Positions 53,637-61,868 of a stretch of DNA of 64,000 bases are shown one piece after another (position 1 is the first letter of the stretch; every line of letters starts with the position of its first letter). This DNA comes from Asaia sp003994335. GTDB taxonomy: Bacteria > Pseudomonadota > Alphaproteobacteria > Acetobacterales > Acetobacteraceae. The notes under the pieces are model-generated. The model was not told the DNA's origin, did no database searches, and saw only the letters and a list, made by a program, of their open reading frames with translations. The stretch is from assembly GCF_037151175.1 (NCBI RefSeq), contig NZ_JBBCOR010000010.1, forward strand, positions 97,966 to 161,965, written 5' to 3'. The translations under genes and the position numbers were made by a program.

Positions 53637-54469
53637 GGCGTGGAGGTCCTCGGTGCGGTTCCGAACTGTGCTTCTGAAGACGGGGCGGGAACGCTCCCTT
53701 CGGCAACAATGTCGAGCCGGTCGGGCGGGTTGGAGCCCGGCTGGGCCAGGCCGGTTGCGCGTGGGTAGATACGCGTTGTGGTCACCCCCTCACGGATCAG
53801 GATCGAGCGCACGGCAAGCGCGCGCGCAAGCGCGATGCGACGCGGCGTTGAAAGATCTTCTGTCGAGCCACTCGCCGAGGACCAAAGCGTAATCCGCAAG
53901 GTGGGCTGCGTGGCGAGCTGTCGGGCTTCGCTCTGTACCGCTTCGATCATGGCCGGGCTCATGCCGCTGCTATTGGCATCGAACAGGACACGAAGGCCTT
54001 TCGCCTGTTTTTCGACCTTGCCCTTGGCCTCGGGGTCCGGCTTGATCTCCTCAGGCGGGACGGGAGGATGGGTTGGTACTTTCACGCCGGGAGGTGGAAT
54101 GACGACCGGGCGCGGAGGTTGAGGGGGAACATCGGGCGGTGCACCGACACGCTGGGCGGCGGGAGCATGGGAGGGTGCAGGGGCCGGTTTGACGACAGCC
54201 TTGCCGGTCGGTGCATTCTTTTCTGCGGGGCTCGGGGATGCATCATGCGCCTGCGCTTTATGCGGGGACGTATGGGCAGGCTTATCCGCATGGCTCTTGC
54301 CCTGAGCAGGCTTTTTAGCCGCTTTCTGGGCTGCAGGCTTCGACGCGGGTGCCGCTGCGGGCAATGCGTCATCATTGGATGTGACCTGGGCCCTCGAGGG
54401 CGCAGAAATCAGCAGGGCAGCCGGAAGACCGGCCGAGAACAGGAGGGAGAGGAGGATCGGCCGTTTCAT
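53633..54469 (-). CDS. Exported protein with OmpA-like C-terminus
   Basis: A 278-residue protein. Residues 1-27 form a Sec signal peptide (ending PSRAQ). A Pro/Lys/Ala/His-rich linker (about 30-150) follows. The C-terminal 110 residues have an OmpA-like pattern (LRVLFDANSSGMSPAMIEAV, then RRIALARALAVRSILIREGV), with the usual key Asp-Arg residues partly replaced. It would sit in the periplasm. Its stop overlaps the MotA-like start by 4 bases, so all three genes appear translationally coupled. Confidence 0.75.
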   Translation of the reverse strand: MKRPILLSLLFSAGLPAALLISAPSRAQVTSNDDALPAAAPASKPAAQKAAKKPAQGKSHADKPAHTSPHKAQAHDASPSPAEKNAPTGKAVVKPAPAPSHAPAAQRVGAPPDVPPQPPRPVVIPPPGVKVPTHPPVPPEEIKPDPEAKGKVEKQAKGLRVLFDANSSGMSPAMIEAVQSEARQLATQPTLRITLWSSASGSTEDLSTPRRIALARALAVRSILIREGVTTTRIYPRATGLAQPGSNPPDRLDIVAEGSVPAPSSEAQFGTAPRTSTP

Positions 54470-54612
54470 GACCGGGCGATCCTAATCGCGCTCCCCCTGC
54501 GCAAGCAATGGGGAATGAAGCGTTGTTTCCGGCCCGGTTCCCGTGGAGTGCACCTGTTTTTGAACTTCCCCTCCCGGCTCCGGCGCGGAAGGGGGTAGAC
54601 ACGAGATCGGTG

Positions 54613-55443
54613 TCAGGCCTTGCGTGTGAGGGCGTCGAGCACGATGGTCCGGATAGGACCATGGAGCTGGGCATTGCCCGCAACAAGCGTGACGTCGGTA
54701 TCGAGGTCGGTGATTTCCAGACCTTCGGGATCAGTCACATAGCCGCCTGCTTCGCGTACGATCAGCAGACCGGCAGCGCAATCCCACGGCTTGAGTCCGA
54801 TTTCCCAGAAAGCTTCATAGCGTCCGGCGGCCACCCAGGCGAGGTCCAAAGCTGCCGCGCCGAAGCGGCGGAAACCGGCGACATGGGGCATGAGGGCGGC
54901 GAGGGTGCGACCGAAAGGCAGGCGACGATCGGCGGGCGTCTTGGCGAACGGAATGCCGGTTGCGATGAGCGATTCCGAAAGATCGCGACGCGCGGAGACG
55001 CGGATACGACGCTCGTTCAGGAAGGCGCCGATGCCCTTCTCGGCCCAGAACATCTCATTGGCTGCCGGGTTATAAACCATGGCGGCTGCAATTTCGGTCG
55101 ATCCATCGGGATGGCGGCGCTGCAGGGCGATTGAAATGGCCCATTGCGGGATGCCGTGCAGGAAGTTCGACGTGCCGTCGAGCGGATCGACGATCCAGCG
55201 CCACGTCCAGTTTTCACCGCCAGAATTGCCGCTCTCTTCCATCAGGAAGGCATAGCCGGGGCGGGCGCGGGCGAGTTCCTCACGGATTGTCTGCTCGGCA
55301 CGCAGGTCGGCCTGAGAGACGAAATCGCCGGGGCCCTTGATGCTGACCTGAAGCTGCTCGACTTCGGCGAAATCGCGCAGGAGGCGCTTTGCTGCCTTTT
55401 GCGCAGCATTCTGCATGACGGTCATATGCGGCGAGAGACGCAT
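54613..55443 (-). CDS. suhB: Inositol monophosphatase family protein
   Basis: A 276-residue magnesium-dependent phosphatase. From ATG 55443 (AGGA upstream) it runs through FVSQADLRAEQTIRE near residue 40, EESGN near 67, the metal-binding WIVDPLDGTSNFLHGIP near 82, and LKPWDCAAGLLIVREAGG near 215. It could act as a myo-inositol phosphatase, or in ribosome and rRNA-antitermination biology as SuhB does in E. coli. It lies 116 bases after efp on the same strand, a common arrangement in Alphaproteobacteria. Confidence 0.9.
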   Translation of the reverse strand: MRLSPHMTVMQNAAQKAAKRLLRDFAEVEQLQVSIKGPGDFVSQADLRAEQTIREELARARPGYAFLMEESGNSGGENWTWRWIVDPLDGTSNFLHGIPQWAISIALQRRHPDGSTEIAAAMVYNPAANEMFWAEKGIGAFLNERRIRVSARRDLSESLIATGIPFAKTPADRRLPFGRTLAALMPHVAGFRRFGAAALDLAWVAAGRYEAFWEIGLKPWDCAAGLLIVREAGGYVTDPEGLEITDLDTDVTLVAGNAQLHGPIRTIVLDALTRKA

Positions 55444-55495
55444 GGCAATAATCCTGATGAGAAACTGTGAAAGAGCAGGGTCGTCGTGTCTTGGC

Positions 55496-55515
55496 AAAGC
55501 CCGTCACCGGGCCTT
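55496..55515 (-). terminator. Weak hairpin between efp and suhB
   Basis: On the minus strand AAGGCCCG and CGGGCTTT form an 8-bp stem with one wobble pair and a 4-base loop, ending in three T residues. It might partially end efp transcripts before suhB. Confidence 0.35.
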
Positions 55516-55559
55516 GCGATCGGGGGCGCGACAGGAGCGCGTCCCCGGCAGTGGGGTGA

Positions 55560-56126
55560 TCAGGCCTTGGCGCGTTCGACGTACGAAGCGTCATCCGTGC
55601 GCACGACCACGCGTTCACCTGCTTCGATGAAGGGCGGAACCATGGTCTTGACGCCGTTGGACAGCAGAGCGGGCTTGTAGGACGAGCTGGCCGTCTGACC
55701 CTTCACAACCGGATCGGCTTCGGTGATCTCGAGCGTGACATGCGGGGGCAGGGAGACGCCGACCGGGTCGCCTTCGACCAGCTTCACGTTCAGTTCCATG
55801 TTGTCCTGCAGGAAGGGCAGCTGGTCACCGAAGATATCCTTGTGCAGCATGACCTGTTCGAAGGTTTCGGGGTCCATCAGGACGATGTTGTCGCCGTCCG
55901 TATAGGAATAGCTGTAGTCCTTGTCTTCCGTCATCAGGCGCTCGACGGTGTCGGCGGTGCGCCAGCGCTCATTGGTCTTGTTGCCCGTGTTCAGATCACG
56001 CATCTCGACCTGGATGAAGGCGCCACCCTTGCCCGGTGTGATGATCTGCTGCTTGAGAACCGTCCAGCGACGACCGTCATGCTCAATAACCTGTCCGGCG
56101 CGAATCAGGTTTGCCTGCTGCTTCAT
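55560..56126 (-). CDS. efp: Elongation factor P
   Basis: A 188-residue factor that relieves ribosome stalling at polyproline. The N-terminal KOW domain carries TPGKGGAFIQVEMRD, whose Lys33 matches the modified Lys34 of E. coli EF-P. Two OB domains follow, with the YSYTDGDNIVLMD pattern near residue 97. epmB and epmA, the enzymes for beta-lysylation of that lysine, lie within about 3.3 kb. suhB follows on the same strand. Confidence 0.97.
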   Translation of the reverse strand: MKQQANLIRAGQVIEHDGRRWTVLKQQIITPGKGGAFIQVEMRDLNTGNKTNERWRTADTVERLMTEDKDYSYSYTDGDNIVLMDPETFEQVMLHKDIFGDQLPFLQDNMELNVKLVEGDPVGVSLPPHVTLEITEADPVVKGQTASSSYKPALLSNGVKTMVPPFIEAGERVVVRTDDASYVERAKA

Positions 56127-56313
56127 GGAAGAAAGATCCCGGGAATCGTGATGTGGATACGACGGGTCCGTGCCGCCGTGAAAGGCGGGGTTCTAACGAA
56201 GCGGACGCGCAAGAGCAAGCGAGATGGAGTCTGCCCCGGGGCGGCATGTCTTGCCCGCGCGCCAAGCAAGGGCGTTGTTGTGCGTTTGCCAAGCGGAAGC
56301 TAGGAGCCGAAGC

Positions 56314-57255
56314 ATGATAATGCGCACCCTCCTGAATTCCCCCCAGCTGGTCGTGGTCTCAATGCTCCTGACCGGGGGCATGACGTCGGGACCGGTATGG
56401 GCTGAAGGAGTGCCGGCTTCAGGATCTGCCGCTGTAAGACAGGGTACTCTCATTGGAAGTGATGAGGCTTGCCCGCGGGATTTCTACGAAGGTGTTCCGC
56501 CCGTCGTGGCGGCCCCGGTGCCGCTCGCCCGTATGGTCTTTCTCTGCAACACGGATTTTGCGGTTCTGGTATCGGGCGTGACTCATGAACCGATCTGGGT
56601 TGCGGAACATCTGACCCGTGAGGGAATACGCCGTGCCCAGCACGCCCTGCGCGAAGGCAAGTTCCATGAAGAGACGCGCCAGCCTGAAGCTGATCGGGCA
56701 AGATTGAGCGATTACCAGCGTTCCGGTTTTGACCGGGGGCACATGATGCCCAGTGGTGATGCGCCAGACCGTGCCTCCCAGCAGGAGACATTCTCGCTCG
56801 CCAATATGGTACCGCAGACACCCGACCTGAATCGTGGTTTGTGGGCCGGGGTCGAGAAGCGTGTGCGTGAGCGCGTGCTGGCCGAGGGGGAAGCCTATGT
56901 GGTGACCGGTCCGGCGTATAGGACGGATATGCCGGTGCGTATTGGTGTGCAGGAACTCCCCGTGCCGAGCTCGACCTGGAAGGCGGTTTATCTGCCTGGC
57001 CGTCAGGCCGTCACTGTCTATGTGTGCAAGAATACGGTCACTCCAAGCTGTACCCAGGTGCCGCTTGTCACGCTCGAGCGGGTGACGGGGGTCAATGCGT
57101 TTCCGCTGCTCACGGGAGCCCTGCGTGATCATATTACCGAGCTGCCGGACCCGCAGGCCGAGCCTTATCATGTATCGCCGCAATTGCGCCGCCTGACCCT
57201 CTCCGTGCTCAGGCGCTTCCTTAATTCCATGCTCTCGGGGTCCTCACCCCTCTGA
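56314..57255 (+). CDS. Exported DNA/RNA non-specific endonuclease (NUC1 family)
   Basis: A 313-residue protein. From ATG 56314 (TAGGAG 8 bases upstream) an N-terminal signal-like stretch (about 10-28) indicates export. The catalytic motif FDRGHMMPSGDAPD near residue 145 and metal-site segment FSLANMVPQTPDLNRGLW near residue 165 are complete, as in Serratia nuclease and EndoG relatives. Cys residues are spread through the mature part. It diverges from efp and converges on epmB with a 12-base overlap. It may serve phosphate or nucleotide scavenging or DNA clearance. Confidence 0.85.
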   Translation: MIMRTLLNSPQLVVVSMLLTGGMTSGPVWAEGVPASGSAAVRQGTLIGSDEACPRDFYEGVPPVVAAPVPLARMVFLCNTDFAVLVSGVTHEPIWVAEHLTREGIRRAQHALREGKFHEETRQPEADRARLSDYQRSGFDRGHMMPSGDAPDRASQQETFSLANMVPQTPDLNRGLWAGVEKRVRERVLAEGEAYVVTGPAYRTDMPVRIGVQELPVPSSTWKAVYLPGRQAVTVYVCKNTVTPSCTQVPLVTLERVTGVNAFPLLTGALRDHITELPDPQAEPYHVSPQLRRLTLSVLRRFLNSMLSGSSPL

Positions 57256-58329
57256 AGCACGCTCTCGCGAAGGCCCGGTGTCCAGCGTGTGACTCTGGCC
57301 ATAGGGATCGCGCACGAGGCCGGGATGGGTGTCGGGGCGGTAGTAATCGGGCCCGAGCGGGACTTTGCCCGCGCCTCCCGGGATGTCGAGTACGTAAGTA
57401 GGCCAGGCCAGCCCGGTCACGCGGCCGCGCAGCCGGGCGAGCAGCGCGCGCCCCTCATCGATCGGCACATGAAAATGCGCCGTGCCCGGCGCCGGGTCGA
57501 GCTGATGCAGGTAATAGGGCTTGATGCGTGCGGTAACGAAAGCGCGCAGCAGCGCCTCAAGCGCTTCCTCAGTGTCGTTGACGCCCCGCAGCAGCACCGA
57601 CTGGCTGAGGACCGGGATCGCGCGGCTCTGGATCAGTCTCGTGGCGGCGCGGGCCTCAGCGGTCATCTCGCTGGCGTGATTGGCGTGTAGCACCACCCAG
57701 AGGGCGCGGTCCGTCTCGAGCGCGTCGAGCAGAGCGGGCGTAATCCGTGCCGGATCGGCCACCGGCACGCGGCTATGCAGGCGTATGGTCTTGATATGGG
57801 GCATGGCCGAAAGCGCCCCGATGATATGGCGCAGGCGGCGTGGGCTCAACATCAACGGATCTCCCCCAGTGAGGATGATCTCGCTGATAGCCGGATGATT
57901 GGCAATCCAGTCGAGGGCGCGCGTCAGGTCTTCTTCCGAGAGCAGACCACCATCGGGGCCGACATGCTCGCGCCTGAAGCAGAACCGGCAATAGAGCGGG
58001 CAGACCAGCAAAGGTTTGAGCAGGGCGCGATCAGCATAACGATGCACGATGCCAGGCACGGGAGAGAGAGCGTCGTCGCCGATCGGGTCGTGGAGTTCCC
58101 ATGGTGCGGTGTGCAGTTCGGCCGGGGTTGGAACGACCTGACGGGCGATTGGGTCGTCAGCGTGTGTGATCAGGTCATGGAACGCAGGTGGGATGGCCGT
58201 CGCAAATTGCCTGGCGACAGCGTCGAGCGCCTCCTTTTGTGCTTCCGGCGCGAGCCCGTGGGCGACGAGTTGTGTAACGCTCCGCAATACGGGCCGGGAT
58301 GCGGCTGGGGGATTGACCTTTTCTGACAT
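57244..58329 (-). CDS. epmB: EF-P beta-lysylation protein EpmB (radical SAM)
   Basis: Converts (S)-alpha-lysine to (R)-beta-lysine for attachment to EF-P. From ATG 58329 it has 361 residues, matching the short lysine 2,3-aminomutase group. The radical-SAM cluster CPLYCRFCFRR has Cys 110, 114 and 117. The PLP-binding lysine lies in DIPGGAGKVPLG near residue 326. It diverges from epmA across 52 bases that must hold both promoters. Confidence 0.93.
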   Translation of the reverse strand: MSEKVNPPAASRPVLRSVTQLVAHGLAPEAQKEALDAVARQFATAIPPAFHDLITHADDPIARQVVPTPAELHTAPWELHDPIGDDALSPVPGIVHRYADRALLKPLLVCPLYCRFCFRREHVGPDGGLLSEEDLTRALDWIANHPAISEIILTGGDPLMLSPRRLRHIIGALSAMPHIKTIRLHSRVPVADPARITPALLDALETDRALWVVLHANHASEMTAEARAATRLIQSRAIPVLSQSVLLRGVNDTEEALEALLRAFVTARIKPYYLHQLDPAPGTAHFHVPIDEGRALLARLRGRVTGLAWPTYVLDIPGGAGKVPLGPDYYRPDTHPGLVRDPYGQSHTLDTGPSRERASEG

Positions 58330-58381
58330 CAGGGCGCTGTACTGCAAGCCTATCAGCTTTCGCAACCAAAGAGCACAGATC

Positions 58382-59365
58382 ATGGCCCGTAGAGACGCGG
58401 TTTCAGACAAACTTCCGCTCATGCAAAAACGCATTCTTTTGCAGCGTAGCCTGAGGGCGTTTTTCGAGGCGCGGGGTTATCTGGAGGTTGAGACGCCCTA
58501 TGCCGTGACCTCACCGGGTGAGGAAATCCACCTCCGATGTTTCCGGACAGAACTGGAAGCACCGGACGGGACACGGATGACGCGGTTCCTGCATACGAGC
58601 CCGGAATTCGCCATGAAGCGTATCGTGGCGGCGACGGGACTGCCGGTGTTCCAGCTCGCGCGCGTCTGGCGCAATGGGGAGCAGAGTGCGCTCCATGCGC
58701 CGGAATTTACCATGCTCGAATGGTATCGGCCCGGCGCAGGGCTCGTATCGCTCATGGACGAGACTGAGACGCTTCTGCGGCGTCTTCTTCCGCCCGAGGT
58801 GACGTATGGCGGGACCTGCTTGCGTATTGATCAGCCCTTCGAGCGCCTGACGATGGCGGAGGCGTTCACGCGTTACGTCGGGGTCGACCTGCTGGCGATA
58901 GGGGAGGATGCCCCTCGTCTGGCCAGGGAGGCGCAAACAGTCCTCCGCGCCGGGGAGAACTGGGAAGACCTGTTTTTTCGGCTGCTTCTGGAACGTGTCG
59001 AGCCCCGCATCGGGCGTGACAGTCCCACCTTCCTGACGCACTGGCCTGCGGCTCAGGCCGCCCTGTCGCGGCGCGATCCCGAAGATCCACGCGTTGCTCT
59101 ACGCTTTGAGCTCTACGCGGCCGGGATCGAACTGGCCAATGCGTTCGAGGAACTGACCGATCCTGACGAACAGCGGGATCGCTTCGAGGCGGATCGGGCG
59201 CGACGGCTTGCGCTGTACCCGGATCAGGATTGGCCCCTGGACGAGGCATTTCTGCGGGATCTTGAGGGTTTGCCCCCTTGTAGTGGGATCGCGCTGGGAT
59301 TTGACCGGTTGGCCATGCTGGCAACCGGTGCCCCTCGGCTCTGTGACATTCTGTGGTTTTCTTAA
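58382..59365 (+). CDS. epmA: EF-P lysine aminoacylase EpmA
   Basis: Attaches beta-lysine to the conserved lysine of EF-P. The 327 residues match the lysyl-tRNA-synthetase catalytic core without an anticodon domain. It starts LMQKRILLQRSLRAFFEARG. Class II motif 2 is RVWRNGEQSALHAPEFTMLEW near residue 98, and motif 3 is GIALGFDRLAML near residue 303. I chose ATG 58382 since the upstream open frame overlaps epmB antisense. It is paired divergently with epmB. Confidence 0.95.
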   Translation: MARRDAVSDKLPLMQKRILLQRSLRAFFEARGYLEVETPYAVTSPGEEIHLRCFRTELEAPDGTRMTRFLHTSPEFAMKRIVAATGLPVFQLARVWRNGEQSALHAPEFTMLEWYRPGAGLVSLMDETETLLRRLLPPEVTYGGTCLRIDQPFERLTMAEAFTRYVGVDLLAIGEDAPRLAREAQTVLRAGENWEDLFFRLLLERVEPRIGRDSPTFLTHWPAAQAALSRRDPEDPRVALRFELYAAGIELANAFEELTDPDEQRDRFEADRARRLALYPDQDWPLDEAFLRDLEGLPPCSGIALGFDRLAMLATGAPRLCDILWFS

Positions 59366-59478
59366 ACCTTCGGATAGCCATGAACCTTTTCTGGGGGCAA
59401 ACTCGTTCTCATGGCCTAGAGTGGCGCCAGCTTCGAACTGATCCGGCAGGCGGCTTCAGCTTCGGAAAGGGTAACAGG

Positions 59479-59895
59479 ATGATGAAGAAAACAGTTTTTC
59501 TGTCGTTTGCTGCTTTGCTGACCCTGTCAGCATGCGATGTACCGACGGTTCAACAGCGCAAGGTGCTGGATTCCATGATCGGCAAGACCGACGTGGATGT
59601 ACTCAGAACCTTCGGCGTGCCCACGCGCACCTATCAGGCCAGCGGCCATGACTTCCTGGCCTATATCGATAACGAGACCAATTACTCGCCCGGCACAGGG
59701 GGCTGGGGTTGGGGTTGGGGTGGCGGTCCCTGGGGCGGTTATGGCGGCTGGGGCGGCGGCTGGGGTGGTTATGGCGGCTATGGTGGTGGTTTTGGCGGTT
59801 TCCCGCCCAGCTATTACAATACAACCTGTCAGACGACTTTCGAACTGACCAATAGTCGTGTGGTCGGCTGGACCATGCGTGGAGATGGATGCTGA
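59479..59895 (+). CDS. Small lipoprotein with Gly/Trp/Tyr-rich insert (BamE-like pattern)
   Basis: A 138-residue protein with a lipoprotein signal ending LSAC (Cys 19). The pattern MIGKTDVDVLRTFGVPTRTY, then FLAYID, then CQTTFELTNSRVVGWTMRGDGC resembles small BamE/SmpA-fold lipoproteins. Between them, about residues 68-112, lies a run made almost only of Gly, Trp and Tyr with a few Pro. A similar pattern without the insert occurs in the lipoprotein at 17436-18026. Two Cys in the C-terminal part could pair. It overlaps the next gene by 7 bases. Confidence 0.78.
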   Translation: MMKKTVFLSFAALLTLSACDVPTVQQRKVLDSMIGKTDVDVLRTFGVPTRTYQASGHDFLAYIDNETNYSPGTGGWGWGWGGGPWGGYGGWGGGWGGYGGYGGGFGGFPPSYYNTTCQTTFELTNSRVVGWTMRGDGC

Positions 59896-60593
59896 ATTCA
59901 ATGGCGCTGCTGGACACAACAATAAAAAGAACAACCACGATCGGTGGCGCCATACTGGCGCTTACCCTCGCAGGATGCGAGAGCCGCGCGCGCCAGGATC
60001 CGTTTCCGAGGGCCAATTCGCTCTCTGCTGCCCAGATGCCTGCGGTCAGCAGCGCTCATATGTATCATGCCTCGACCAAGACAGAGACGTCGAGCCCAGT
60101 GGCTTATCATGAGCCACCCACTTTCTCCTTTGCTGACCGGCCTCTGAGCGAGAATATCACGACGGCGTTAGAGCTTGCCGATTATCGTCAGGCGCTGCGT
60201 CAGGCGGGCATGTTCCCTAGGCTTGGTCGCAACGGGCCCTTTACGGTTTTCGCGATGCCCAACGAACCGTTCGAGCGCTATGCGGCTCAGATTCCGGGCG
60301 GCCTAATGGCGCCTGCCAATGCTCGGCAGCTCCAACAGCTTCTGGGCTACTCAATTATCCGTGGTAATTGGACGCCTCAGAGACTTACCCGGGCGATGGC
60401 GCGGCTGAAGTCCGACAAGATCGGCCTCAAGACCCTCTCGGGTGATATGATGATCATTCAGCGTGAGAGCGCAACCGGGCAGTTCGTGTTGTCCAATCAG
60501 ACCGGGCGCATCGTCAAACTCTGGCTCAACGGCGCGCCTCAATCCAATGGTACGCTCTATATCACCCAGGATATTCTGCCGCCGCGCGGCTGA
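59889..60593 (+). CDS. Fasciclin-domain lipoprotein
   Basis: A 234-residue protein. A lipoprotein signal (about 1-30, lipobox LAGC) is followed by a linker and a single fasciclin (FAS1) domain near residues 85-230: LRQAGMFPRLGRNGPFTVFAMPN, LLGYSIIRGNW and IVKLWLNGAPQSNGTLYIT. FAS1 domains mediate surface adhesion. It follows the Gly/Trp/Tyr-rich lipoprotein with 7 bases of overlap, so the two are likely co-expressed. Its last 32 bases overlap the converging ThiE-like gene. Confidence 0.82.
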   Translation: MLNSMALLDTTIKRTTTIGGAILALTLAGCESRARQDPFPRANSLSAAQMPAVSSAHMYHASTKTETSSPVAYHEPPTFSFADRPLSENITTALELADYRQALRQAGMFPRLGRNGPFTVFAMPNEPFERYAAQIPGGLMAPANARQLQQLLGYSIIRGNWTPQRLTRAMARLKSDKIGLKTLSGDMMIIQRESATGQFVLSNQTGRIVKLWLNGAPQSNGTLYITQDILPPRG

Positions 60594-61152
60594 TGATCGC
60601 TTCCAGCCGCGCCCCGGCTTCGTCGGCATCGACGAAGCTGAGTGGCACGGCCAGGAAATCGGCATTGGCCTTGATCATGGCCGAGGCCTCTTCTGCGGTT
60701 TCAATACCCTCCGCGATAACCGGCAATTCCATCATTTGCGACCACCACGCCACCAGGTCCGGCGCGTTGGGGGCAACTGATATATAATCGGCACCGAGTT
60801 CGCCTGCGTGCATGGCGTCATCGCGGCTGGTGCCGCAATAGACACCCAGTTGCAGGTCCCGCCCGAGCTCTTCACGCGCGGTCAGGCACTGGGCGGGGCT
60901 GCTCGTGAGATGCACGCCGTCACAGCCGAGTTCACTGGCCAGGGCGGGCAGATCTGTCAGGATCAGGGCGGTCCCGAGAGACTGCACGGTTTCACGAATG
61001 GCCTTCACGCAGTGACGAGCGCGGTTCTCCTCGGACGTGCCCAGTCTCAGGGCTGCCGGTGTCCAGCGTTCGAGCACCTTGACCAGATCGTTCAGTTCAC
61101 GGGACGGGTCGAAATCCGGCATCGTGACGAGATACAGTTCGCAAGGCAGCAT
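60562..61152 (-). CDS. ThiE-like (thiamine phosphate synthase family) protein, degenerate
   Basis: A 196-residue TIM-barrel protein of the thiamine phosphate synthase family. CDGVHLTSSPAQCLTAREEL near residue 75, LGVYCGTSRDDAMHAGELGADYIS near 100 and IAEGIETAEEA near 145 align with ThiE. Several conserved catalytic positions appear changed: the QLREK segment reads ALRLGTS, and DGVHLGQ.D reads DGVHLTSS. So true TMP synthase activity is doubtful. No other thiamine gene is adjacent. Its 3' end overlaps the FAS1 gene by 32 bases. Confidence 0.7.
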   Translation of the reverse strand: MLPCELYLVTMPDFDPSRELNDLVKVLERWTPAALRLGTSEENRARHCVKAIRETVQSLGTALILTDLPALASELGCDGVHLTSSPAQCLTAREELGRDLQLGVYCGTSRDDAMHAGELGADYISVAPNAPDLVAWWSQMMELPVIAEGIETAEEASAMIKANADFLAVPLSFVDADEAGARLEAIISRAAAEYPG

Positions 61153-61178
61153 GGGCAGGGTCCGTAAAGGTTGGGCGC

Positions 61179-61589
61179 TCAGCTTTCACGCGCCAGATAT
61201 CGGGAGAGCTGAGTCAGTCGGTAGGCGTTATAGGGTGGTCTGCCAAGAGTGAGTGCGTCCGGGCGGCTTGTCAAAATCTGGCCTCCGCAAAGGGGAGCGA
61301 GAGCCCTGATCGTCTCAAGAGCGGGTCCACGCGCCGTACAGATAACCCAAGCCACGCCCTCGCGTAGAGCCAGCGCCGCCAGGGCAGGTGCCGAACCGGC
61401 ATCGAAGAGCTTCGGTCCGTGCAGGTCCCGCGTCAAAGCCAGCCACCAGGGCAGGCCCATGATAGGCCCGAGACCCGGGGCGGGAATAACAGCGTAGGGA
61501 GGGGTCTCGTCCGGCGGAGGCAGATAGGCGAGGAGTGACCTGTCATAGAGGGCAATCACCCTCCTCGGGAGCAGGGCCTCGGGCTTCAT
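61179..61589 (-). CDS. Hypothetical protein
   Basis: A 136-residue protein with no signal peptide or membrane helix. Its composition (Pro, Leu, Ala-rich, with FDAGSAPALAALALREGVAW and CTARGPALETIRALAPLCGG) looks coding, and it lies 26 bases upstream of the ThiE-like gene on the same strand, suggesting co-expression. I do not recognise the family. Confidence 0.55.
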   Translation of the reverse strand: MKPEALLPRRVIALYDRSLLAYLPPPDETPPYAVIPAPGLGPIMGLPWWLALTRDLHGPKLFDAGSAPALAALALREGVAWVICTARGPALETIRALAPLCGGQILTSRPDALTLGRPPYNAYRLTQLSRYLARES

Positions 61590-61656
61590 GCTTGACCTCG
61601 CGACAGGTTAGGGGCTTCCTTGTGAAAGCGGAAAATGCGGTGATGAAGAGGGTGTT

Positions 61657-61866
61657 TTGACGGATCAGATCGAGACTGCAAAGGGGTCTGTCAGACCGGA
61701 GGCGCGGATCGAGGAAGCGCTCGACCGTATTGCCTATGCCTTGCATCATGCCAGACACGCGCCGGAACAAGGCCCTGACTGGCAGCCATTGGCCGCGAAT
61801 ATAGAGGCTCTGCGCCTTCGGGTTCGAGACCTTGTCGCACGTCTTGATGATGAGGATGAGGCATAA
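61657..61866 (+). CDS. Small coiled-coil protein upstream of zapA
   Basis: A 69-residue acidic protein starting at TTG 61657 (GAAGAGGG upstream). Residues 15-65 form an amphipathic helical stretch likely to coil. It ends 2 bases before the zapA start, so it is probably translated together with it. Similar tiny coiled-coil genes precede zapA in other Alphaproteobacteria, but the family (perhaps DUF4164) is not certain. A role in division with ZapA is inference. Confidence 0.55.
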   Translation: MTDQIETAKGSVRPEARIEEALDRIAYALHHARHAPEQGPDWQPLAANIEALRLRVRDLVARLDDEDEA

Positions 61867-61868
61867 TC

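Noticed and set aside
51441..54469. Zorya-type anti-phage system
   Set aside because: The MotA/MotB-like pair resembles ZorA/ZorB, but ZorC/ZorD or ZorE partners are absent and the neighbours are housekeeping genes, so defence is not claimed.
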